DNA from: Ixodes scapularis
Lineage: Eukaryota; Arthropoda; Arachnida; Ixodida; Ixodidae
Assembly (NCBI RefSeq): GCF_016920785.2
Contig: NW_024609857.1
Coordinates: forward strand, 127,589,094-127,653,093
Direction of reading: 5' to 3'
DNA length: 64,000 nt
Shown here: piece after piece, positions 1-9,894 of the stretch
Position numbering within the stretch: position 1 is the first letter of the stretch
Layout of the letters: each line of letters begins with the position of its first letter
Translations under genes and position numbers: made by a program
The notes under the pieces: model-generated
What the model was told of the DNA's origin: nothing
The model's input: only the letters and a program-made list of their open reading frames with translations
Database searches by the model: none

Positions 1-683
1 CAATTATGTTGGCTGACATGAACGGAAAGCCAGATGAGCTATTGAATCTTAAGGAAACTGTTGGGAGCATTGAAGCATCTGTCAGCATGATTTCTGCTCA
101 GTATAATAAAATTATGAAAGCTGTCAACGAACAAAAGAGAGAGAGAGAGAGATTAAAGAGGTACAAAGTAGACTTTGAGAAATGAGAAAAAAGATCAGGA
201 ATGGGGAAGTGAAGAAGCTCAAGAAAGAACTTCACGACATTGAATGGCGAAGCCGTAAGCACAATTTGGAGTTCCATGGTATCGCAAAAAGTAAGGACGA
301 AGACCTGATAAGCAAGCTAAATGAAGTTGCGCGAAGTCTAGAAGGTGCCCGAGCTAGCTAAAAGCGATATCATCGCGATCACCGACTGCCGTCAAAACCT
401 AACGAAATCGCAGGCGTCATTGCCAGGTTTGCATCCCAAACAACTAGGGATGCATGGCTATACCGGAAGAATAAGCTAAGGGGCAACCCGAATGAGATTG
501 CAAATCTACGGGAATATGACTAAACAAAACCGGGAACTCCTAGCGAAAACAAAAGAATGGGCGAAAGCGAAGGGTTTCAAATGCACTTGGCACAAAAACG
601 GAAAAATCTTTGCCAGGCGTAAGGGTGATGACGATGCCGTTGTGAAAAGGAGTGAAGACGACCTGGAAGTGATTAGTTTGTAG
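1..683 (+). pseudogene. LINE A ORF1 remnant with FP-C-like C-terminal domain
   Basis: The N-terminal part reads as a Lys/Glu-rich coiled coil (QKRERERLK near 135-170) and then breaks in frame (TGA at 183, TAG at 358). The last open stretch, 492-683, contains NRELLAKTKEWAKAKGF and KNGKIFARRKG. This is the pattern of the baculovirus FP-type C-terminal domain commonly found in arthropod LINE ORF1 proteins. It would be an RNA-binding chaperone-like protein in a live element. The start is outside the window. Confidence 0.7.
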
Positions 684-804
684 TTTTAGCGTTGAGCTTG
701 GCTACACACTCGACTTTTCAATAAATTTACGAGGGATTACTTATACTTGTTTCTGGCTGACTTCGCAAAAAGTCTGTGAGGGTGGTTTTGAGACTTCACT
801 CAAG

Positions 805-1620
805 CTTTTGCACTTAAATGTATGGTCGGCGATGGAACTTGGAACTTTGATGTCTTTTTAACTAACTTTCAGTTAGACTGAACATGATTATGTTCACCGA
901 AACAGGGTATTCCGACGAAACTGCCACATTTCATTTGCCGTCCTATAAAAGCTACTGTTTAAAATGGTCTACAAGTCGCGGGGGTGGAGTATACGCACTG
1001 GTTCAAGAAAAATTAACTCTCAATTATTATCAAATTTCTCCGTTACAACTGAAGACCACGAAGTGCTATCTCTGATAGCAGGTAATATGCTTATTTGTGT
1101 TGTGTATCGCCCGCGAGATGGCAATATTCTGAATTGTTTTACGCTTTTCGAGAGGCTCTTGGGATTCGGTAGTGCCAATAATTTCAATGTGATAATCAGT
1201 GGGGATTTTAATATCAGTACGCTAGTTGATAGCACGCCTTAAAATAAGCTTGCCACATACGGATATCTCAATACGATAACCAGATCAATACGAATCACTG
1301 TTCACACAGAATCGCTAATCGATATTTTTATCAGAAATGTTGATAATGCACGTTGCAAAGGAGGAATATTTAGCTTTCATATCAGCGATTATCTCCCTAT
1401 ATTTATTTGCATAAAATAAGCTTTTCACTCAAGGCGAGACATTCGGTCATGAAGACAATTTCAAAACGTCACGATTGAAAACCTTGACATGTTTCGCAAC
1501 GATAGTGAAAGCGCGAGTTGGAATGATGTTTTGACAGAGACTGGTCCCGATATAGCATATCATACTTTTTGAATAGGTCTCAGACAATCTATGCGAGGAA
1601 TTTCCATATCATAATGGGAT
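805..1620 (+). pseudogene. LINE A apurinic/apyrimidinic-like endonuclease remnant
   Basis: Pieces of an exonuclease-endonuclease-phosphatase fold are readable across frames: FTETGYSDE (896 on), CVVYRPRDGN, ISGDFNIS (1197 on), then an ISDYLPIF box near 1381. The usual Ser-Asp-His there reads Ser-Asp-Tyr, so the catalytic His is lost. Several frameshifts are present. The domain stops at about 1620, where another LINE is inserted. Confidence 0.75.
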
Positions 1621-1621
1621 A

Positions 1622-2406
1622 ACCATACCGAATATTTAAATAAATATAGTCAAGAACTTTGGGAATCATATGTCGGCATCTGTATATGCTTCCCACATCT
1701 GTTAAAATATTATTATGCAAATCATTATTTTGTTTCCATTTAAATTCTTGTTCGTTGGTTTGGTGTACTAGCAGTGCAACCAATCTTGAAAAAGTGACCT
1801 GCTTCGAAAAAAAAAATGTTGCGAGTAATTGCAAACATACCTTATCTTTCGCACACGGAAACCTATTTAAAACTTATCATTGACCCAGTATTCACAATTT
1901 GTTTAACTATAGGCTATCCAGAAAACTTATAACATAATTTCTTTATAACACTTCGTCTCTGGTAGATTTTTCTGGCTTACAACATCATATCGCATCATAC
2001 CAAATTCGTAATCTTGATTACTGGTACGTACCAACGTATCATCTAAACACTGGAAAAGAAATGTTCGCATACCGAATGCCAAAGCTACTAAATGTATGGC
2101 ATTCAGAAGGTGTGTTTATAGATAGGTTAATTCTGAGAAAAAATTGCGCTCTGTCCTGCATAGATTGCATATATAGATTTTATGGTGTCTTTTTTTAGTT
2201 TAAACGTATGTTTTTTTGTTGATTTACGAATGTAGACTAATATGGTCGTCAGTGACTTCGTTTTCACTGCGATTATATGCGATTCTGTTTCGACAATGAT
2301 TTGCTGAAGCAGCTGCAGAATGTGCAAGGCCAAGAACTTGTCAAGCCACGAAGCGCGGCTTCTTTTTTTCTTGACTCCACCATTATGTGGGATGGAAAAT
2401 AAACCG

Positions 2407-2445
<39 letters not shown>
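1622..2445 (+). mobile_element. Nested 5'-truncated LINE 3' end inside LINE A
   Basis: Unlike LINE A, this stretch reads as the thumb/C-terminal part of another reverse transcriptase: VIANIPYLSHTETLFKTYH (after 1825) and a later YRMPKLLNVW. It is followed by an (ATT)n tail at 2411-2445. LINE A coding resumes after the tail. A short imperfect flank match (atcataatgg versus ctcatcatgg) may be the target duplication. Confidence 0.6.
2411..2445. repeat. (ATT)n microsatellite, tail of the nested LINE
   Basis: About eleven ATT units directly follow a gatggaaaataaaccg sequence, typical of a simple-repeat 3' tail of I/CR1-like LINEs. Confidence 0.8.
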
Positions 2446-2448
<3 letters not shown>

Positions 2449-2579
2449 TTGTGCTTAGTTTTTGGTTGATCTCATCATGGTAGATTAGAAGTTCGCTTCT
2501 TAGACCTTTCAAACAAACGAGCTCTTCTTTATATTGCACTGAGTTACGTATATACAGGGCTTTAGTGAAAAACGTATAT

Positions 2580-4321
2580 TCGAAGGACAAGCGCCTACAC
2601 CTTCACCAGGTAGAGTGTAGCTTGAACCGGCACCCAAAAGCTTTTGGCGATTTGCGAAAAAGCACAGTCGAAATTCTTACCAAAGCATTTCTTTGCGTAC
2701 AGATAACGATGCGAGCTATGTTACATTTCCTTTAAAAGTAGCGAGCATATTTGCTACTTACTTCGGTAGCTGTTGCTCAACCAGCCAGAGTATTGCTCCG
2801 CCTCAAGAAGTTAAAACGAACTGCCATGACATGACTTCTTGTCTGGTATCAAAGTAGATACAACAGAAATCGGAGAAGCAATTAAACAGTTAAAACTAAA
2901 GTTATCTACAGGCGCAGAATGTATTCCGTCATTTATTATAATATGCTGCAGTGACATTTTCACACCCATTCCGCTGCACATATTTAACCTCTCTCTGAGT
3001 TCCTGTGTCTTCCCATCACTATATGGAAGAAAGCGGTTGTGGTACCTATCTTAAAAGGAGGCGATAGCTCATTCACAAGTATTTATCGCCCCATATCTTT
3101 ATTGTCGGGGTTTTCTAAAGTTTTTGAACAGGTTGGGTTCTTTTTTATTACCGACAAAAGTTTGTATCTTGTCAGCATGGTTTTCTGAAAGGACGGTCGG
3201 TTGAAACCAATTTTTTCTCTGTTTCGAACTACCCCGCCCCCATTGCTTTAAACAGAGGCCAAGTTGATTGTATATATTTTGACATGTCGAAAGCTTTCGA
3301 TAAAGTAATTCATGAAATATTGTTACAGAAATTATCGTCATATGGCTGCTGTTCAGAGCTGTGTAACTGGTTCGAAAGTTACTTATTCTCTTGTCCGAAC
3401 AGTGTTCGTATACATAACAGTTATTGCGACCTTTTTTTCTCAACATCTGGTGTCCCTCAAGGATCTATTCTTGGCCCCCTTTTGTTCTTAATCTTCCTTA
3501 ACGATCTAGCGCCCTGTGCAGATGGTGCTGAGTTACTGATGTTTGCTAATGACATCAAGTTTTTTATGAGAGTAAAGTCTCTTGTTGACTGTCATGTTCT
3601 GCAACATGATGTCGTACGCGTTGTCCAGTGGTGTTCAGCGAATAGCTTATCCCTGAATCCCCTGAAAACAAATGTATTGACTTTCTGCAGGCGTCGTAGT
3701 ATAGTGCACTATAATTACATTATAGACGGAGTGAAAATCAAGCGTGCATTTGTTGTAAAAGACCTTTGGCGTGTATCTCGATTATTCAATCAAGTTTACA
3801 ACTCCCGTGTCGTTTATTGTTAATAGGGCGAGGAGAACGTTGGTTATTATATGCCGCATTACTCAGCCATTTAAGAACCCGGCCTCCATTATTTGTTTAT
3901 TTTGTACCCTAACTAGGTCTAGGCTTGAGTTCGGTTCTGTGGCCTGGAACAAACAAAAACTAATACGTATTGTTCATTATCGCTACTTGCAACGCCGTTT
4001 CTATTTTGACTACACCTTTCTGGTTAATAAGATTTCGTTGATACCATTGACCAATAAAGGAGCAGAGCGCGACTTAGTTTTTCTGAGCAAAATTGCAAAT
4101 AGCGTACTTGACAGTGCTTCGCGTTTACGTGGTGTAAACATTCATGTCCCTCCTTGTTCCACTTGGACCCGCAGTACTTTCAGCATTCACACCATCTGTA
4201 AACCATCTCGTCTGTCACGGATACAATCTATATTTATCAATATTGAAAATGCCGAACTTGATATATACAGTGACATTAAGTTGTTCAGGAGGAAAGTGAA
4301 AGTGCTTGTTGCCGAACTGTA
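2580..4321 (+). pseudogene. LINE A reverse transcriptase remnant
   Basis: Fingers and palm are readable: IGEAIKQLKLKLSTG (2869 on), IYFDMSKAFDKV (3269 on), SGVPQGSILGPLLFLIF (3447 on), then FANDIK at 3542-3559, where the catalytic box normally reads F/Y-A-D-D. One catalytic Asp is therefore Asn. A frameshift near 3765 separates the thumb, which ends in FRRKVKVLVAEL* at 4321. The element would have copied its own RNA at a nicked target; this copy cannot. Confidence 0.85.
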
Positions 4322-4475
4322 AATATTGTGTGTTTGTTGCTTTGTGTTTGAAACCTGCAATTGTGTTTTCTTATTTCTTTTTCTGTTCATATTTATATAT
4401 TTGTGCACCAAAGAAGAGACCTGCATGGTTGTTTTTGGGCACGTAATATAAAATAAAATATAAAATAAAAATAGA

Positions 4476-5717
4476 TACTAAGATATTTCGATATATACTG
4501 AGATACTATATATAGGCATTTTTTTCAAGGCATATATAATTAGGTTTTTCTTGCTTCTATCCCCCTTGGTGAATGACGCAACGCACTGGGTCAACAACAC
4601 GTCGTTTTTCATTGACTGTCATCGTCGCGCGCTACAACCTACATTCGCGAGCGACAAGGTTTGGAGTCAGGCGCGCATACCTCTGCGTCGCCCTATTATT
4701 AATGGCGGGGCGTCGCTCGCGTGATCGAGTACACTTCGCCGCCTTGCGATGGAGAAGGCAAGTTCCAGATCCCGTGGCACATGCGCGCCCCGGCTTTTGC
4801 TTTTGCATTTTTTTTTAAACTGCGTTAGATGACAGGCGAAAAAGTTGTACTCCGTCTTCTAACGGTTTTACCTTCCCCTCCCTCTCGGCCAATGTACCTA
4901 CAACTATTTTTTGTGACGTGTCCAACCCCTGCCAGTGGCGTCTTTCGCGTCTGTTACTTGAAGGGCGTCCGCCCGAAACGTCTTGTATACCTCCCTGTTT
5001 ACGTATTTCGAGAAGCACAAGCATATTACTAGCGATTACGAATATTTAGTATGCGAGCACCATAGTCGAAGGCTTTTTGTCACCCGGGTGCTCACAAGTT
5101 AAATATTGCCTAGTTAGTGGCCGAGTTCTCAGCTCAAGCGACTCCAGCGTGGATGAGGCAGGCTCAAATTCTACAAGTCTAGTTTTCACTTAAATCGTTC
5201 GTTGCTTAACGGGAAAGTTCCAGTGTATTCTTCTTTTTTATTGTGCGTTCTAGTTTAGAACCCTACAGATTTTTGGGGTGTATAAAAGCAGCCGCAGCAC
5301 GCTGCACCCAACCTGTCTTAAGGTAGAGCTTGATCCCGCTGTTTCACCATACGTTATTGCAGTTAATGTATTTTTTATAGTGATATTACGGCGCTATTAT
5401 AGCGATAGTTGTTAGGAAGACACTTCACGGTTTCGCGCCGTCGACCGAGTTCCATATCGATGCGGGCCATTTTCGGCGCTCCGCCACAACATTCCACGGG
5501 CCGCTGATAACAAGATAACAAGCAAGCAGGATGCCACGTATGGTCAGTAAAACAGTCCCCACCTGGCGATCTGGCAGCTCACTGGGATAGGTGCCTATGT
5601 GACCCAGAATTGGTACAAACAGAACTTATCGGGAGATACGCAGATAAAACTGCTTTAGGATTTTAGGATGCATTGTGTATCAGAAAGCGAGGGGAAAGCA
5701 TGTGCGTTAGTGCTTTC
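4476..5717. other. Unassigned flank, no gene recognised
   Basis: Only short open frames occur. A TATA-like tgtataaaagcagccgcagc at 5279-5298 could be a promoter remnant, perhaps of an LTR. No conserved protein is readable on either strand. Confidence 0.4.
5279..5298 (+). promoter_or_regulatory. TATA-box-like site, orphan
   Basis: TGTATAAAAG followed by a GC-rich stretch and a run of sequence without coding resembles an RNA polymerase II core promoter. No transcript start or downstream ORF supports it. Confidence 0.2.
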
Positions 5718-5815
5718 ATGATTAATGCAAAGGTGCAAGCGAGCTGGAAAGGAATGATGATAACAATCCCCGGAGAAGTGAAACAAGGGGGATAAGGGAC
5801 AAACACAAATCTCCA
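5718..5815 (-). repeat. Inverted copy of the tandem-unit 3' part
   Basis: The reverse complement matches the segment 6022-6123 of the tRNA-headed array, including cagctcgcttgcacctttgc. It can pair with that segment across the first tRNA-like sequence to form a large hairpin. Confidence 0.75.
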
Positions 5816-5915
5816 AACAGCTTTGCCTCAATCATAATAACATTAAAATGTAGGCCGTTCACACTTATTTGTCTGGTGGCAGCTTATAAAACCCGTTTGC
5901 TCTACTGACGTCGAA

Positions 5916-5990
5916 CTCCTGGTTAGCTCAGTTCATAGAGCGCTCCACTGGAATTGGAGAGGTCTCTGGTTCGATACCAGGACCAGGTGG
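5916..5990 (+). ncRNA. tRNA-like sequence 1 (SINE head, anticodon-position GGA)
   Basis: Cloverleaf-like: acceptor CTCCTGG/CCAGGTG with one mismatch, D arm TAGCTCAG with GAGC, anticodon stem CTCCA/TGGAG around CTGGAAT, B box GGTTCGATACC. GGA would be a serine anticodon, but the long variable arm of tRNA-Ser is missing. I read it as tRNA-derived and not a tRNA gene. Confidence 0.6.
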
Positions 5991-6211
5991 ATTTTTTCGG
6001 TCGTGCACCAGTCACCTAGCTCTGTTTGGAAATTTGTGTTTTGCCTTTTGTCCCCTTTGCTCCCCTTCTTCAGGAATTATTACTATCATTCTTGTCCAGC
6101 TCGCTTGCACCTTTGCATTAATGATAACAAGATTAAAATGCGGGCCGTTCACCCTTGTTGGTCTTTGCCTAATGGCAGCTGATTAAACCCGCTTGCTCTA
6201 CTGACGTCTAA

Positions 6212-6286
6212 CTCCTGGTTAGCTCAGTTTGTAGAGCGCTCCACTGGAAATTGAGAGGTCACTGGTTCGATACCAGGACCAGGAGG
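6212..6286 (+). ncRNA. tRNA-like sequence 2
   Basis: Same layout as the copy 296 bp upstream. The acceptor CTCCTGG/CCAGGAG is fully paired here. The anticodon stem has one mismatch (TTGAG). The B box is GGTTCGATACC. Confidence 0.6.
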
Positions 6287-6506
6287 ATTTTTTCCGTCGC
6301 GCACCATTCACCTTGCTGTACTTCGAGATTTGTGTTTGTCCTTTGTCCCCTTTGTTCCCCTTGTCCAAGGATTATTATCATCATTGTTGTCCAGCTCGCT
6401 TTCATCTTTGCATTAATCATAATAACATATAAAGGCAGGCCGTTCACCCTTGTTGGTCTTTGCCTAATGGCAGCTGATAAAACCAGCTTGCTCTACTGAT
6501 GTCTAA

Positions 6507-6581
6507 CTCCTGGTTAGCTCAGTTGCTAGAGCGCTCCACTGGAAATGGAGATGTCCCTGGTTCGACACCAGGACCAGGCGG
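6507..6581 (+). ncRNA. tRNA-like sequence 3
   Basis: Same layout, 295 bp after copy 2. The anticodon stem CTCCA/TGGAG is perfect with loop CTGGAAA. The B box is GGTTCGACACC and the acceptor has one mismatch. Confidence 0.6.
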
Positions 6582-6671
6582 ATTTTCTCGGTCGCCCACC
6601 ATTCACCTTGCTGTACTTCGAGATTTGTGTTTGTCCTTTGTTCTCCTTCTCCAAGGATTATTATCATCATG

Positions 6672-7945
6672 CGTTAGTGTCCCGTCAATGCATCTGACAC
6701 ATACAGTCTTATTTTCTAAACAGGTAGCAAGAAAGATGGTATTAATAGTGTGTTTTTTCAATAAACCTTCAAAGTGAGAAGTGCACATCATATTGTCTAC
6801 TTCCCTGCGCCTGTTTATTCGGCGCTTTTCGTTTAGCACATGTGACTATTTGTACCGAAGTGACGTTCGAAATGACGCTCCCCTCTTACACAGACAGCTG
6901 AAATGCTCTCAACGTAACAACACCCTCACTGGTTCCAAAACGCTAAGAAAGTTTCGTCGGGCGTGTTACTCGGTTTAATACGAAACAGCCTACGCGGACT
7001 CTATGGTGTTCCCTCGCACCTTTTACCGTACATTCATTCAACCGGCTTTGAAATGACACCTTAGCAGCTCCGACATCACACCTCAGCTGTTACTGCGTTT
7101 CACCTTACGGGGTGAGTAAGTGTTTATTCTTTTTCGCACAAGTTCGCCCCCTTAAACTTTTAGTTTTAATAATTTCTAAGAGCCTGCCCCTTGTCGACCG
7201 TCATAATATGATTAGTCTTTATGAAACCTGTATCAGTTGTTCCTAATAGATTTCCTACAATATATAAAGAACGAAGCCACGCGCTCTATACACAGACTCT
7301 AGACAAAAAAGCAGCGTTACGAAGCCCTCTGCCAGCAGTGTTTTATAGTTTCATTATCCTGCAGTGTTGGCGAAGATCTGCAGAGATGCCGGTAGTGTTT
7401 TATTGTGTCACCAAACATTAAGCCTCGTCATTGCGCTACCATATGTTGCTCTTATTAACCTTTCGGCCAATCGGAGGAGTCGTACAATACCTGCTCTGGG
7501 TGTGGCTTCAGGTATCACAAAGGAAAGTTCTCATGTGCGACAAGAATACGTTGAAGTTGTCTATGAAAAAAAAACGAGATGGTTGCTGCAATAGGCCACA
7601 TGTATCACTGTAAAAAAAAAACAAAAACAAAAAAAAACATAGGGAAAGTTTGGTTAAGGCGGAATGTGACGAAGTAGAAAAAACCTTGCCCAAAGAGACC
7701 GCGATATTAAAACAATTTAGAAAGAAATAATGTCTACCAATATGTGAATGTCCCTGTTTTAATGAAGCAAATAGTAGATAATATCGAGCAGTTCATGCAG
7801 AACAAGTGAGATACATAAAATAAACTACTTGACGAGATGGAAAAAAAGACAAATCAAGATATTAATAAACTAATAAAGTGCGCGGAACAATATAGACAAC
7901 AGTGGGACACAACAAAAAATTTAGGAACTAAAACAACAACAACAA
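6672..7945. other. Unassigned flank, no gene recognised
   Basis: Mixed-composition sequence with only short frames and A-rich runs near 7605-7640 and 7910-7950. No protein motif or repeat structure is evident. Confidence 0.4.
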
Positions 7946-7952
7946 AAAAAAT

Positions 7953-8036
7953 TAAAGCCGTTTAAAACTCCCTGTAAAGCCGAATTAGAGCGCACCTCTT
8001 GAGGAGGAGGGGAAGGTACGGAGAGGAGGCTATGCC
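7953..8036 (+). repeat. Dispersed repeat block shared with 30507-30575
   Basis: AAGCCGTTTAAAACTCCCTG, then a gagcgcacctcttgaggagg block, recurs at 30507 with few changes. In both places it leads into a purine-rich stretch and then a tandem array. Confidence 0.65.
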
Positions 8037-8080
8037 CCTCTGCCTCTCCTGCTCGCCTCCCATTTAGGGGAAATTTCCCC

Positions 8081-8210
8081 GCTAAATTTAGCCGACAAAT
8101 TTTTTCCGCTATATTTAGCGGGGAAATTTTCCTGCTAAATTTAGCGGGGAAAATTTTTTGCTAAATTTAGCGGGGAAAATATTCTGCTAAATTTAGCGGA
8201 GAAAATTACC
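8081..8210. repeat. 26-bp tandem repeat with palindromic core GCTAAATTTAGC
   Basis: Cores start at 8081, 8108, 8134, 8160 and 8186, a 26-27-bp period, each followed by GGGGAAAATTTT-like spacer. The 12-bp core is a perfect palindrome in most units. Confidence 0.85.
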
Positions 8211-9894
8211 CATAATGCACCGCGCGGTTACGCCGACGCCGCTCAAGCCGGGAACGGGCGCCTAAGAGCTGCGCTCTAAAAAAAGAGCTTTAGCTGCCTA
8301 TTTGAAGACAGATCCTCGAGGTTCCTGGTCTCCCATACTTACCAAATGAAATCTTGTTAAACAACCTCATGCATCAAGACCAACGTGCTAGACGTCGCTG
8401 ATCTCACCGAGGTAGATAATGAAGCATGCAAAGGAGTTCGAACACACCAAAAACAAAATATGAGATTACTATACTGCTTGGGCCCAATGGATGTTGCTAT
8501 CAGATCGCTGAATTTGCTTCGAAAATCGCGCGGTAGATTCGTTGATAAATCCATTTTAATGCGCGACCCTCGTATCCGCCCCATTCCAAAGGACCGCAAT
8601 AGTTGGTAAGTTGGTGACATCACCTGCCCACTTCGCGACGTCCCCTTGCACGCACTCACTAACATGCTTCTCTCGAACGTCTCGGGCTTCCGCTTCCTCA
8701 CGTATCTTCCGTGTTTCGAGTATGCGTTCCGCGAAGATTACGTCTACGGCATCCAGTGGCGTACCAACTTCATTTTGAGTGGGGGGCAAACCAGACCCCC
8801 CCCCCCCCCCCCAGGACCGGGAGGCGGTACCCTTGGTATCCCTTGGGCGTCGCCGGCCAGTGTTTGTCCTGCCCAGTGGTGGCTGTTTCAGGGGGGGCAA
8901 GACTCATGCCTGCCCCCCCCCCACACACACTCTGAGAACTGGGGGGGGCAAGCGCCCCCCTTGCCGCTCCCGGTTGGTACGCCCATGACGGCATCGCTCA
9001 CTTTGTCGAAGTCTTCGACACTGATTGCCGCAGCGATGAGAGTTACTGTTATCAAGAGATGTTAGGAGCTGGTCATTCTGACTGCGACCCGCTGGCGACC
9101 AGCTCCAGTGACGACGAGTCACGGGCGAACTGGCCGTGGTCGCCATTGTCCGTTACAATCTCGTAGGTATATGCAGGGTGGAAGGTCAAAGTGCCGGGTC
9201 CGGGAGCGAGAAGAGCGTTGGGGTTGCCGATTTGCGTGAGCGGTCATAGGGGCGCCGAGAATGAGAGAGCGTTCATGATTACGTGGTTTATGGGAACCAC
9301 GGCGCGACTAACTTGAGCAGTGTTGCCTGGTCGGCAGATGAAAGTAATAAAAATTCGTAAATTGATTATTGCAATTACTAGAGTTCTGAAAACCGCGAGA
9401 CTTGGTGCATATACAAAGTAGCCTATGAGCGTTCCATTTCAAGGATAGACTACTCGTGTAATTTTCGCGTCGTAACCCCTTTCATTACGTTCCCGGGAAA
9501 CCAGGTAAGTTCCTCCCGGTTCTCATTCACTTCTAATTCATAATTGCCGGAGATCTCTTGTTTGACAAAATGTTTTTGCTAATGAAAAATCAGTCGGACA
9601 TTTGACTGTTGAAAAATCTGACCGCTCAAAACAAAAACTACAAAGTTCTACTGACTGGTTAGATTTAGATTGGGGACGCCTTAAAGAATTAATAATTTGC
9701 ATGACAGAGGGGTGGGAAGGTATTTGTAAGGAAACATTTGAGTGAACGACCGATTCGCATCAGAAATTAAAACGAACCCATCAAAATTAAGCCAACATTT
9801 TCGATGAGCCGCAAGTACAAGGAAAACAGTCATGACGCGGGATTTCATGGAGTGTGCCTACTATGACAAGATTTCTATCAAGCATAGTAATCAG
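8211..9894. other. Unassigned, with poly-C tracts
   Basis: A minus-strand frame around 8556-8760 (charged, ERILETRKIREEAEARD) is low-complexity coiled-coil-like and matches nothing I know. C tracts at 8796-8812 and 8912-8921 create artificial polyproline frames. A short hairpin lies at 9065-9104 (gagctggtc/gaccagctc). No gene is supported. Confidence 0.35.

Larger units (their letters stand above)
1..4475 (+). mobile_element. LINE A, APE-type non-LTR retrotransposon, decayed, with nested insertion
   Basis: ORF1-like, endonuclease and reverse transcriptase parts follow in order on the + strand and end in an A/T-rich (TAAAA)-type tail at about 4447-4475. The 5' end lies outside the window. Stops, frameshifts and catalytic substitutions mark it as dead. 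The same family recurs inverted at 45403-46755 with near-identical 3' sequence. Confidence 0.85.
5829..6671 (+). repeat. Three tandem ~295-bp units, each with a tRNA-like head
   Basis: Unit starts are near 5829, 6120 and 6414. Each holds a ggccgttcac block, cttgctctactgacg, the tRNA-like segment, a gattttttcggtcg block, a tttgtcccctttg block and cagctcgctt. Tail and head follow without spacers, so this is a tandem array of a tRNA-derived SINE-like repeat rather than scattered insertions. The third unit stops at 6671. Confidence 0.8.

Noticed and set aside
5916..6581. Cluster of three functional tRNA-Ser genes
   Set aside because: The anticodon position reads GGA, but the long variable arm of tRNA-Ser is missing, stems have mismatches, and the flanks are repeated as 295-bp units. 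SINE-like repeat is the better reading.
8646..9065. Overlapping proline- and glycine-rich open frames on both strands
   Set aside because: They are produced by C/G homopolymer runs; composition is artificial and no conserved motif is present.
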